NCBI GenBank assembly: GCA_003013855.2
Contig: ML058433.1
Location: 7,315,966-7,379,965 of the forward strand
Source of the DNA: Liriodendron chinense
Taxonomy: Eukaryota; Streptophyta; Magnoliopsida; Magnoliales; Magnoliaceae
Direction: 5' to 3'
Length of the DNA: 64,000 nucleotides
Notes under the pieces: generated by a model
The model's input: the letters and a program-made list of their open reading frames with translations, nothing else
Database searches by the model: none
Told to the model about the DNA's origin: nothing
In this document: positions 47,153 to 57,505 of the stretch, piece by piece
How positions within the stretch are numbered: position 1 is the stretch's first letter
Layout: each line of letters starts with the position of its first letter
Position numbers and translations under genes: made by a program

Positions 47153-49700
47153 ATGGATGGTGGAGATTTAGGGGCTGTGGGGGCTGTCCATGGTGGGTCC
47201 CACACTTCTGAAAGTGTTGAAGGCTTTAATGATGGTGGAATCTCTTTAATGGATGGTGGAGATGGTGCATTGAATGGGGGCATTCATGAGGAGTTAGGGA
47301 TGGTGGTTGGTGGAGCTTTGAATCGTCCCATTAATGGCAGCCATGCTGAAATTCCAGATTTGAATGGGCCTTTGATTGTGAGAGAAATGGGTGGTATGGA
47401 TGAGATGATGAGATGGGACATAGGTGAGGCTATGTGTCCCTTGAATGTGGGCCACATGGATGATGTGATTGATGGAGGTGATGGGACCATGATGGACATA
47501 GATGGGCTGATCTCATGTCTGGATAGGATGGATGGTTCAGATGATACCTTTGATGGTTTGGATGCTCTTGATGAGGGCCGAGATGTGCGGCATACCTGTT
47601 TGGGTGGACTTGATGTGATCATTGATGATGCCCCCCTGATGATAGACGGTGTGGATGCCTCGATGACCCCTTTGATCGGTCAGGATGATGACTGGATTCA
47701 TGATTTCTTGTTGGAGAGGGCCGCAGGTCCAAATCTGACCGTTGATTCTTTGATCGGGGTGGTCGAGACCCTTCTTGATGGTTCAGATGTATTTTTTTAT
47801 GGTCAGATTGGCCAGGATGCCACTATGTGTGGTGTGATCTTCACCGATAGCCCTTTTGCTAGAGAGTATCATCCTTCACCTGATCGTCGGTCTTTTGCGC
47901 ACTCTGTTCATGAGGTGGGCGAGTCTTCTCATGCGGCTGAGGTTGTGACAGTTTCAGACAGTGATGCGACTATATCAGATATAGCCGTTACTGAGGGCAG
48001 GTCAGGAGCTGTCGAGTCTGCAGAGGTTCCAGCTTTTCCTTCTCCTTCGCCCGTTGATCTTCCGATCCTTGATGAGCTGTCATTGATTTCTGGGCCTTTT
48101 GTTCTGGAGGGGGTACCAGTGAGGACTTGTCAGCTGCTTCCTCATCCTTCTTGCTCGCCACGGCTGCTTGCTTGGCTTGATAGTTTGTCAGCTTATGAGA
48201 TTCGGGATTTGGAGTCCTATGGCTTTGGCAGTCTGATCCATATGGCTAGAGTTGACATTGATTGGAGGATGCTTGGAGCTGCATTGATTGACTGGGTCCC
48301 TTCGTTGAACTTGTTCGCGTTCAACGATATGGAGATGGGACCCTCTTTGGAGGAGCTTGCACGCTTGACAGGCCTACCTTGGGATTATACTCAGTATTTC
48401 TCGCCGAAGACATCGCCGAAGACTGCCACACCGCAGAACTGGTTCTGGATCCCCTATCTTGTTCGGCCTGCAGCTGCCGGCCAGGATGCTGTAGTGTTCT
48501 CCTTGGACTTACTGTATGATCTTTTTTCGGGTCCTCGGAGTGTGGCCGATTCTATCCTTGCTCGGAACGCACTGATGTTCTGCTTGATAGCTGAGGTGCT
48601 GTTCTTGGGATGGCGCAGGTCCCAGACTCCTTTGCTTTTTGAGGTGATGAGCCGAGCTATCCGACGGCAGGGGATCATTTCTCTCATCTTGGCTGAGCTG
48701 TTTAATGGGCTGACTGACTGTGCCCTGGGCCGCACTCGTGTCCTTCGCGGCTGCTATGCATTTCTTCAGGTATCTTTTCTGTACCTTTTTCTTCTTGCTT
48801 TGTTAGGAATCGCTTTGCTCTAGCTGAACTTCTTTTCCATCTTGTGATCAGGTCAGGTTATGGGAGCGTCTTTCGCTGACTGTTCCTATACCATTTCCTG
48901 ACACCCGTCGCCCAGACCTTATGCGGCACATCATGGAGTTTCTTCCGCATACAGCTAGGATAAGCGAGCCTTTGTATCGCAGGATGTTCGCTGAACTTCG
49001 TGACTGGAATGTTCGTTGGGAGTCATCTTGGCTTTCACTTCCTCCAGTGCTTTGCGATGCACACCGCCTTCCTCTGATGCTGGTAGGCTTTCGATCTTAC
49101 TTTTCCTACCACCCTACCCGGTTCCTGCGGCAGTTTGGATACGAGCAGGATGTTCCTCTTTTTGCTTTCATGGGTATCGGGCGCCAAGCGCTTCCATCTA
49201 GGACCTCTGACTTTAGGACTCGGGTCGATGGATCTTGGGCGAGTTATCTGACTGCTGATCTGCTCGGTTTTGAGTTGCGGGCTTTTCTGAAGGCGACCGC
49301 CCCATATCAGTATTGGGTTGCTGAGCAGTCTTTGTATCGACGGATCCCTTACTGGCACCAGACTGCTGATGAGGATGAGCAGGATATCCTTAGAGATGCC
49401 AGCTCTTCATCTGGTTCATATGAACCCTTTGAGGAGCGCCCGTTTATCGATCCTGGTTTCCTTTTGGCCACTCATGGCCACTTGCTGTCTGAGATTTCTG
49501 CACTTCGGTATCATTGTGAGATGATGTCGAGGAGATTGGCTGCCGATCAGAGGTTATCTGATGAGGAGGCCATGATCCGTACCCTTGAGCGCGACGAGGT
49601 ACATTACCTGCGTATGGAGGTAAGCAGGTTGAGAGCGAGGCTACTTCATTATGAGTCAGAGGACTTACCTGATGTGGCCGAGGAGGAGGGTAGAGATTGA
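47153..49700 (+). CDS. Antisense DUF7745-like gene of element F, two exons, open
   Basis: Exons 47153-48769 and 48852-49700, joined in phase 0 by an 82-bp GT-AG intron; no stop or frameshift, about 821 aa from ATG 47153. I chose this ATG because the frame upstream (open to 46781) looks non-coding. The first 250 residues are a low-complexity G/D/M-rich region built from GATGG-type repeats, then an acidic linker. The conserved part (about 48070-49400) has F-N-D-M-E-M-G-P-S-L-E-E-L-A-R-L-T-G-L-P and I-L-A-E-L-F-N-G-L...L-R-G-C-Y-A-F-L-Q before the intron and L-W-E-R-L after it, resembling the DUF7745 family of plant transposon-associated proteins. The tail is a Glu/Arg-rich probable coiled coil. 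Function unknown; it may be a distant relative of the PMD gene beside it. Confidence 0.7.
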
Positions 49701-50791
49701 TTGTGTTGGCCACCTGTACATTCTCTTTTTTTTTTGTATATGATTGATGATGATGCATTTTTTTGTATTTTTTGAAAAAGATGATATGATATGTGTAAAA
49801 GAAACATGATGCATTTAATGAAAAGAGAAAACTGTTTGAAGATCTCTTGTGCCATTAGTCGTCTTGTGAGTGTGTGTCTGGATTTTGTGTCGGGATATAG
49901 GAATCAGAACTGGGGCACGGCCAATGTTTTGACCGATGTCTCGAGATTTGACTTGTGTGATCCTTTGGTTCCCTAGAGGTGTAGGCAACGGAAACTATTG
50001 CCTCTTAAGATTGTCAGAATTTGTAGAGCTCTTTGTTCCTGACTGCACTTCTTCTTGTTCTTGAACTGTGACGGCTCGAACCAATCTGGACTGTCTGATT
50101 TCCTGGTACCTGCACTTTTCATTTTTTTCTTTTTTCATTTGAGTCATTTTTTCCTGCAGCGCTCTTTTCGAGTTTTCACCACAGCCGGCCTTTTCCCGTC
50201 ATTTTTGCCCGTGGCGCCCTTTTGGGTTTTCACCACGTCCCGGGTGTTTGATCTTGCCTGCCCCTTGGCAGTTATGTTTTTTTTACCCTCAGTGCCCTTT
50301 GGGGTTTTCACCAAATCCGCTGTACGCCCACTGTTTTTACTCGGAGCGCCCTTTCGGGTTTTCACTCTGCCCTCTTTGTTTAGGCACACATTCCCTTTTT
50401 TCTCTTCTTTTTTTTTTGATCTTTGGATAACTGCGGCGGCTAGAGGTCAGGAATCCGTCGTTGCCGGCCGATGGCAGTCTTTCAGCCCTTATCCTAGGTT
50501 ACGATGATAGAGCTATCGGTCTTTGCTATCGACCTTTCTGAGATGAATGGATGGATGACTGTGTTTCTTCTTGGGTTGATTTTTTTTCGGGTGCCTTGCT
50601 TTGGCTTCCCTTTTCCTTTTTTTCTTTTTTCTTTTTGTATTCTTTTTTCTCTTTTTTTTGTATTTTTCTTTTTCTTTCAATCCCCTTATTTGAAACACTT
50701 GTTGGTGGACGGAAATGATTTCTCAGAGGTCTTAGCTTTGACCTCTTGACTTCAGCTCTATTAAAGTATCTCTTGATAAGGTCAGAATGAC
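49701..50791. other. Spacer between the antisense genes and pol of F, with short repeats
   Basis: Four copies of a motif close to GCGCCCTTTNGGGTTTTCA lie between about 50158 and 50370 (steps near 54, 78 and 54 bp). Then come T-rich runs to 50690. On the pol strand the motif reads GTGAAAACCC-N-AAAGGGC. I recall similar repeats just after pol in Tat/Ogre elements. No gene. Confidence 0.65.
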
Positions 50792-53062
50792 TTACCCGTG
50801 AAAGATCTTCACCTTGTCGGCGTTGATTGGCTCAGGAAGATCCACCCCTCTCATGCTGGTGAGTCTGAGGGCGCCTCCGGGAAGTACTTCTCTGATGATC
50901 AGTGGCCCGTCCCACGAGGGTTTGAACTTTCCTCTGGGATCCGGAAGGTGCGACGGTAGAATCTTCTTCATGACCATGTCGCCTACCTTGAAACTTCTTT
51001 TTCGGACTCTCTTGTTGTAAGCCCGAGCGATCCTTTTCTGATAACATTGAGAATGACTTAGCGCACGCATGCGCTTTTCATCTGCTAGCTGTAACTGATC
51101 GAATCTGGCCCGTTGCCATTCTCCTTCTTCAATTTCGCTTTCGAGTAACACTCGTAGTGATGGTATTTCCACCTTAACTGGCAGAACTGCCTCTATTCCA
51201 TAAGTCAGGTCGAAAGGAGTAACGCCCGTAGCAGACCGTACAGACGTTCGATAAGCCCAAAGTGCATATGGGAGCATATCTGACCAATTCCGATAGGTCA
51301 CGACCATCTTCTCGAGTATCCTGACGATTGTCTTGTTTGCGGCTTCTACCCCACCATTCATCTGGGGACGGTAGGGGCTTGATCGATGACGTTGGATCTT
51401 GAATTTGCTGAGGAAGTCATCCATCTTTCTGTTGACGAACGGGGTCCCATTATTTGTGATGATAACATTGGGGATTCCATACCGGCATATGATGTTGTTC
51501 TTTATGAATTTGATCACCTAAGATGCTGCAATCGTAGTGTAGGAGGCTGCCTCTACCCACTTGGTGAAGTAGTCGACTGCCACAAGTATGTACTCATGAC
51601 CATTTGATGCTTTGGGACTGATCTTGCCGATGATGTCGAGTCCCCACATGGAGAAGGGCCAGGGGGTGGTCAGGTTGTATAATTCTGATGAGGGGGCATG
51701 GATTTGATTCGCATGCTCCTGACACTTGAAGCATTTTCTGACGTGCTGGCAACAGTCTGTCTCCATGGTGAGCCAATAATAGCCGAGTCGTAAAATCTTC
51801 TTCGCCATCATGTGCCCGTTCATGTGTGGGCCACAGATTCCTTCGTGTATTTCTTTCATGATCTTTACAGCTTCTGTTTCATCGACGCATCGGAGGATGT
51901 GATTATAGGATCGCTTGTAAAGAACTTCGCCACTGATGGTGAACTGGCCGGCCAAACGCTAGATAGTTCGGCAATCTGTTGCTGTTGCTGACTCTGGATA
52001 CTCCTGGGTTTCGAGATATTGCTTGATGTCATCATACCAGGGTTTGTCAGGGACAGCTTCGTCCTCTTCTATTTGCAGGCAGAAAGCAGGTTCATCTTGA
52101 ATTTCGACTGTGAGCTCCCATTCTGAAGCTCCTTTCGGGATCTCGAGCATTGACGCGAGTGTGGCGAGAGCATCTGCAAACTGATTCTTGGTTCTGGGCA
52201 TGTATGAGAAGGTGATTTCTTTGAATTCTTCGATCAGATTTTCAAGATACACATGATATGGTATCAACTTCTCGTCCTTGGTTTTCCATTCGCCATTGGT
52301 CTGATGGATGATAAGTTGTGAGTCTCCAAATACTCGTAACTTCTTGACGCCCAAGATTATGGCTTCCCTTAAGCCAGCGATGCATGCTTCGTACTCTGCC
52401 ATGTTGTTGGTGCATTCGAATGCTATGCGCCTTGAGATAGGAATAGGGACATCATCTGGAGAGTAGAGGATTGCTCTAATACCACTTCCTTTAGCATTTG
52501 CTGCGCCGTCGAAGAATAACGTCCACTCATCTTTTTTCTTCTTTTCTTCCCCTTCAATAAGCAAGAGATCTTCATCAGGGAAGAATGTCTTGAGCGGTTG
52601 ATAATCCAAGAGGGAGTGGGTGGCAAGATGATCGGCGAGGGCCTGCCCCTTGATTGCCTTCTAAGTGACATAGGTGATGTCGAACTCAGACAGGAGTAGC
52701 TTCCATTTAGCTATCCTTCCAGTGAGTGCCGGTTTCTCGAACAGGTACTTGAGCGGATCCATGTGAGCGAGGAGGAGAATATGGAACGGAATCATGTATT
52801 GACGGAGTCGCTGAGTTGCCCAGACTAGAGCGAGGCAAGTCTTCTCGATCGGGGAATACCTGGTCTCGTAGTCGGTGAACTTTCGGCTCAAATAATATAT
52901 TGCTTGTTCCTTCTTCCCGGTCTCGTCGTGCTGGCCGAGGACATAGCCGATGGCTTCTGCTGCTACTGAGATGTATAACAATAGCGGACGTCCAGGAGTA
53001 GGTGGCACTAGGACTGGAGGATTCATGAGACATTTCTTGATGCGATCGAAGGCGACTTGGCA
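50792..53062 (-). pseudogene. pol: RNase H, second RNase H (aRNH) and integrase of element F
   Basis: 3' half of a Tat-type pol. RNase H runs from about 53030 to 52670 (T-R-Y-S-P-I-E-K-T-C-L-A-L-V). The second RNase H is at about 52530-52160 (F-F-D-G-A-A-N-A-K-G-S-G; M-A-E-Y-E-A; G-D-S-Q-L-I; N-Q-F-A-D-A-L-A). Integrase is at 51955-50792, with HHCC (C-F-K-C-Q), W-G-L-D-I-I-G and the Glu of N-G-G-V-E-A-A-N-K. The second catalytic Asp is Asn (I-I-T-N-N-G-T). In-frame TAG codons near 52660, 51959 and 51518 also break it. RT and everything upstream are lost at the fusion with element I. Confidence 0.88.
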
Positions 53063-53303
53063 ATCGATTTAATTGTTCATCCACATACTCATTCCATATT
53101 TCCTCAAGCATTTTTGTATACTTATCATCAAAAGAGGAAGACGTTTTAGGGTGATTGCTAATAACCATGGTTGGTTCCTCCCTTGAACAAGGAGAATGGT
53201 GGTTTTCCCAATTAAGACCGTACGCGTTGTAGGATGAAAAGTTATATGATGGTTGATAGGCATATCCATACAAGTAATCACGCATTGTCTTAACCGGTTG
53301 GCT
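53063..53303 (-). pseudogene. Continuation of the element I ORF after solo LTR J
   Basis: Reads K-T-M-R-D-Y-L-Y-G-Y-A-Y-Q-P-S-Y and on to Y-V-D-E-Q, matching E at 31350-31120. It stops being A-like at about 53063 and runs into F pol. This is a fusion of two unrelated coding strings. Confidence 0.8.
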
Positions 53304-53807
53304 ATTATTGTCACGCCTTGAAATTCGGAACCCGAGTACAATAATCCAAAGCCCGAGTTCCAGGGTGTGAATTTAAAATTCGAGCATAGATTCCTTGAGA
53401 TTCCATTCCACACATTATATATCTAAAATAAATCCCCAAATATAAAATTTCTTTTCCACTATTGTCTTATTACATTAAATTTTACAAAATAAAATAAATC
53501 TGGCACGATTGACGCTCGAGAAGGATGAGACCCCCTGAATACTCTCCTTAGCCTATGTCTTGTCCTTCCTGAAAACCTACAAGAACTGTGGTGATTTTGG
53601 TGAGCTAAAAGCCCAGTGAGGTCATTTCCATCACAGGTAATATTCCGGTTAATAAGAAACAGGATGTGAATCATCAACGGATAGAATTGTATGAAATATA
53701 CAAAGATGAGGTTATAATTGATACACTTTATGATTTATTATAATTGAAACATGATTATCATAATGTCATGTATGTTATGATACTTGTGAGAGAAATAAAC
53801 GTCTAGG

Positions 53808-54090
53808 AACTCGCTGCCACTGAACATTAGGAACCTGTCGCAAATCAACCATGCTCACCTAACCAGTACAGCGAGGCGGCAAATCAACCATGCACGCCAG
53901 TGGGCAAATCAACCATGCACCACTGATCCAACCGAGCAAATCAACAATGCTCAATAAGTGAAACGACCAGAACTCACTGCCACTGAACATTAGGAACCTG
54001 TCGCAAATCAACCATGCTCACCTAACCGGTACAGCGAGGCGGCAAATCAACCATGCACGCCAGGAGTCAAATCAACCATGCTCCTGTTCT
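53808..54090. repeat. 163-bp tandem repeat with CAAATCAACCATGC motif in J
   Basis: Unit start AACTCGCTGCC at 53808 and AACTCACTGCC at 53971. CAAATCAACCATGC and close variants occur several times within each unit. Confidence 0.8.
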
Positions 54091-54666
54091 GTCGCAGTGT
54101 ATAATGAATGCGTATGTCATGAGTTATGGAAGCACTTCTTCAAGCATACAATGCATATCAAATTCAAGTCCAATCACACCATGCATGTGTTTACTTTATT
54201 CAAGTAATTCTTTGTCTAAACACTTAGTTTGTAGTAAATTAAGGAAGCTGAGAATAATTTGGGAAATTATTAAAATGTACGTAAGATAACCTATGTCAAG
54301 TTTATTTAACATCTTGATATGTACAACTAGATAGGATAATTTGAGGAAGAACATCAAGAATGAATGATACCTAAGAACAGAGATCGAAGTGGGTCCCACA
54401 CCTAAGACTCCCTTACAATTGACAAGGAAAAATAAAGACCATATCAAAGACTTGATTAAGGAAGCGAGTTGGAAAACGGATTCCTTACCTAAAATTCAAT
54501 TATTAAACAACAGAGAAGGAAATAAGACTCAGAATATAGCAACCAGAGAATCAAGGAAAACCAACCAGGAAATCATGAGATGAATCACTCACCTGCGACT
54601 TCCTTAGACTTGAAAATGACTGAACTGAGTCGACTCAACGAGTTGACTCAGTTGAGGAGAGATCTC

Positions 54667-54864
54667 TTCTTCTTTCTTCCTTCTTCTTCCTTCTTCTTTC
54701 TTCCTTCTTCTTTCTTTCTTCTTCTTTCTTCCTTCTACCTTGGCTGGAGCAGGATTCCAGCAGTGGTGCGGCGCAGCAACAGCAAGGCAGCAGCATGCAC
54801 CAGCTTCTCTCACTCTCTCTCTCTCCTTCTCTCTCTCTCCAACGACCCTCTCTCTCTCTCTCAG

Positions 54865-54926
<62 letters not shown>
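54667..54926. repeat. TTC-rich tract and (CT)n microsatellite in J
   Basis: TTCTTCC-type repeats at 54667-54740 and a long CT run at about 54830-54926. Confidence 0.9.
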
Positions 54927-54928
<2 letters not shown>

Positions 54929-54965
54929 ACTGTTTCTCTTCAAGAAAACGCCGCAGAGACCCGGC

Positions 54966-54973
54966 TTTTTATA
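54966..54973 (-). promoter_or_regulatory. TATA box in solo LTR J
   Basis: TATAAAAA on the minus strand; it fixes the orientation of J. On this strand the CT run lies downstream as a GA tract of the transcribed leader. Confidence 0.5.
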
Positions 54974-56895
54974 GCTAAGCTTGCACGTCCGTGTGAGCCG
55001 TTGGACGTTTCGGAATCCCACTTGGATTCGGATTTCATGTTTTGCAAACTAAGCCACTTTGAACCGTTGGAATAATAAGTGGGGTCCACACGACCCAAGG
55101 GTAGCTAATCTTGATCGTTCATGTAGTGAAAAGACCCGGATCTTGGTGATCTAAGTCCAAAACGGTTGAAAACCATGGTTCAACGTTTGCTGAACGAGTG
55201 ACGTTATAGAAGGATTTTCTGGTATACAAGGTCGTACGGTCGAGGTAAATTGAATGGACGGAGTGGATCGAACCATGGGGCCGATCATGATGATCCAATG
55301 GGGTCTCACTGTTGACAGTGTGCGAACGCTGTAACAGCGTCCGCTGTTTGCGTCGAACGAAGAAGAAGTCTTTTTAAGAGACTTGATACATGCGCTGCAC
55401 GTATACACAATTTTCGTGTTCCACTCTTATGTGAGGCCCACTTACAATAGTTAAAGGGTCATTACCTCCGTTCAAATGGTGGACGACACGAATTTAGTCG
55501 TCCATGAGAAAAATGAAGCAGATCTAAGTTAAGGCGGAGATGTGGATGATGTGGATCTTAGTATTCTTGGTTTTAAACGGTTGATTGAAGTGGGTCACAC
55601 GATCAACTGTTAGGACCAAGTTTTGAAAGAAATAAATTTATGAGGAGGAGAAGATGGATGGACAGCCTGGATCAGCAAGGTGGGGCCCAAAAATGGATGG
55701 TGTGAATCTGTGCACAGCGGCAGCGGCAGCGCTGTCGCTGCATGGTTTGAGAAGAAGACGGAACTTCCGTCCGTTTCACGCAATACATGGTCAAACACAT
55801 GTTGACCGGATGCCATTCGTGCACGTTATGCACATGGGTCCCACCCTGATGTATATACAAAATCTACTCCACTCATCAGGTAGGGCACATAATTTTAAGG
55901 CATGACATAAAAAATGAGGTATATTCGAGTCTTGGGTGGGCCACACTTCCCAAATACATGCTGAGAATTTCCAACGTGAAAGCCCTGGACGTTTGCATAT
56001 CTCTCCCACATACATAATAGGGATAATACCAAGTTTGTCCTTTCCTTTGGTTTTGACTTCAACCACCTGTAGCGATCGCGTACACTGTCAATTTTCGGTG
56101 AAACTTCACCAAGGCCTGTCATTTTTCGTGCTCTTTATACAGGTTAAGTTTGGGCCTTGATCTCTTACAGATGACCAAGATGCCTTTTTAGTGATCCATC
56201 ACACTAGGTGATCCAAAGTGACATTTGTACATATCCAATAGAAAATTTAACCGGTAACCTTAGTATATATCCTATGATCTTCGAAATGATCGGTTCAGTT
56301 TGTTATTTGGGTGGCCCAATCAGCGGATACGAATTCGATGGATGGTTATATGAAGGGCCAATTTTTTTTCTAATTAGATGTTTATGTTCTTAAACACAAG
56401 TATGAGTTATTGTACGGTCAGTTTCTTAAACTGATATTCCTAATATGGTCTTTGGGTGGCCTATTGGTGAGACATATACACCGTTAGACTTTAATGACTT
56501 GTCTAGTCATGAAATTTCATCAGATCACAGTTTTGACGGTAGGTTAAGCATGTCAATGTATGATAAACAAGATGAACGGATTAAAATGTTAAATCGATTT
56601 GTGTATGAGTGGCTATGGGGATCAAGGGGTTCAGTTTACTATGATCGGCTTGTTCAAAATCAAGGTGGACGGTTAGATATTCCTACCTAGCAATGATAGA
56701 TCATTCTAACTGTCCGTCTATTGCCTGAACTAAGTACACTAAGTTTTTAAAGTCTTAAAAGTGTCAGAATACGTATAAAAGTGTGGCGTGTGTGTATGCG
56801 TATGAACGACGCGGCCTAAAATTTAAATTCTAACGTGTGAACTATAACACTCGTGTACCTACTCGTGTACTAAATTTTCGGGGTATTACAATTAT

Positions 56896-57231
56896 TCACC
56901 TGTTCCTTTTGTTGTTGCACACCTCCTACCATAACCGGTGGAACACTCATGTTATTTTCAATCCGGTAATCACGTAATGTTTTTCTCGGATGATTATCCA
57001 ATTTTGCTTCATTCCGGTATTCCCCCATCGTCTTACGTCGTGTCTCAATATGTGTATTGTTTTCATTAATGTAATCACGCATCGTTTTACGTGGGGGGTA
57101 GTGGAGGTTCTTTGAATCTCAGAAAAATACTCGTGCTTGGAGGGATCCCGATCACAATGAGTTTGGGTCCCCCAATCCGACGTCTCATCCTCCAAAAGAT
57201 GCTTATATGCACCATTCGTCCAATCATACAT
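56896..57231 (-). pseudogene. N-terminal part of the element I ORF
   Basis: ATG at 57231 (M-Y-D-W-T-N-G-A-Y). A frame change lies near the six-G run at 57092-57097. K-T-M-R-D-Y and K-T-L-R-D-Y repeats follow to 56896, where J is inserted; the sequence resumes at 53303. Sister copies are A (20842) and E (31730). Confidence 0.78.
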
Positions 57232-57482
57232 GATGAAATTTTAAGAAAATGAAAACTACCCTAATCTAGAAAAAAGAACAAAAAGAAGGGAGATGGGGAG
57301 ATGTTCCCAATAGAGTGAGATCTATGTCAGCAACAATGTCCTACAAAATCAAACAAAAAAGTGTTAGTTATCTATAAAAAAAAAAATCAGAAAATTTACT
57401 TCTATAAAATCTACTTCTGAAAATCCTACCTAACTACAACTACTCTATAGCTACTAGAACAATTAGAACCGTTCAACCTTTT
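57232..57482 (-). other. 5' leader of element I
   Basis: Untranslated leader of about 250 bp, closely similar to those of A (20843-21083) and E (31731-31970). No ORF. Confidence 0.55.
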
Positions 57483-57499
57483 CCCCGGCAACGGCGCCA
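57483..57499 (-). other. Primer binding site of element I (tRNA-Asp, exact)
   Basis: On the minus strand TGGCGCCGTTGCCGGGG, an exact complement of the plant tRNA-Asp 3' end with CCA. It supports the assignment for the whole family. Confidence 0.9.
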
Positions 57500-57505
57500 A
57501 AAACT

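Larger units (their letters stand above)
32470..53062 (-). mobile_element. Element F: large Tat/Ogre-like retrotransposon with two antisense genes, 5'-truncated
   Basis: 3' LTR 32470-33798, PPT from 33799, a long repetitive 3' region, two plus-strand spliced genes, and minus-strand RNase H, aRNH and integrase (53062-50792). RT core, protease, gag and the 5' LTR are missing beyond the fusion with element I near 53062. Excluding the solo LTRs G and H it still spans more than 16 kb, in keeping with the giant Ogre type. Confidence 0.8.
53309..56890 (-). mobile_element. Element J: solo LTR (3582 bp), possibly Tekay/Del type
   Basis: On the minus strand it runs TGTAATACCCCG...GGCGTGACA, flanked by the perfect repeat ATTAT (53304-53308, 56891-56895). 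The TATA box is on the minus strand at 54966-54973. It contains a 163-bp tandem repeat, a TTC-rich and a (CT)n microsatellite, and no coding region. The length and TGTAA-ACCCCG start resemble long-LTR chromoviruses, but the lineage is only a guess. Confidence 0.82.

Noticed and set aside
54604..55021. Arg/Glu-rich ORFs on minus as proteins
   Set aside because: They are translations of the CT/GA and TTC repeats.
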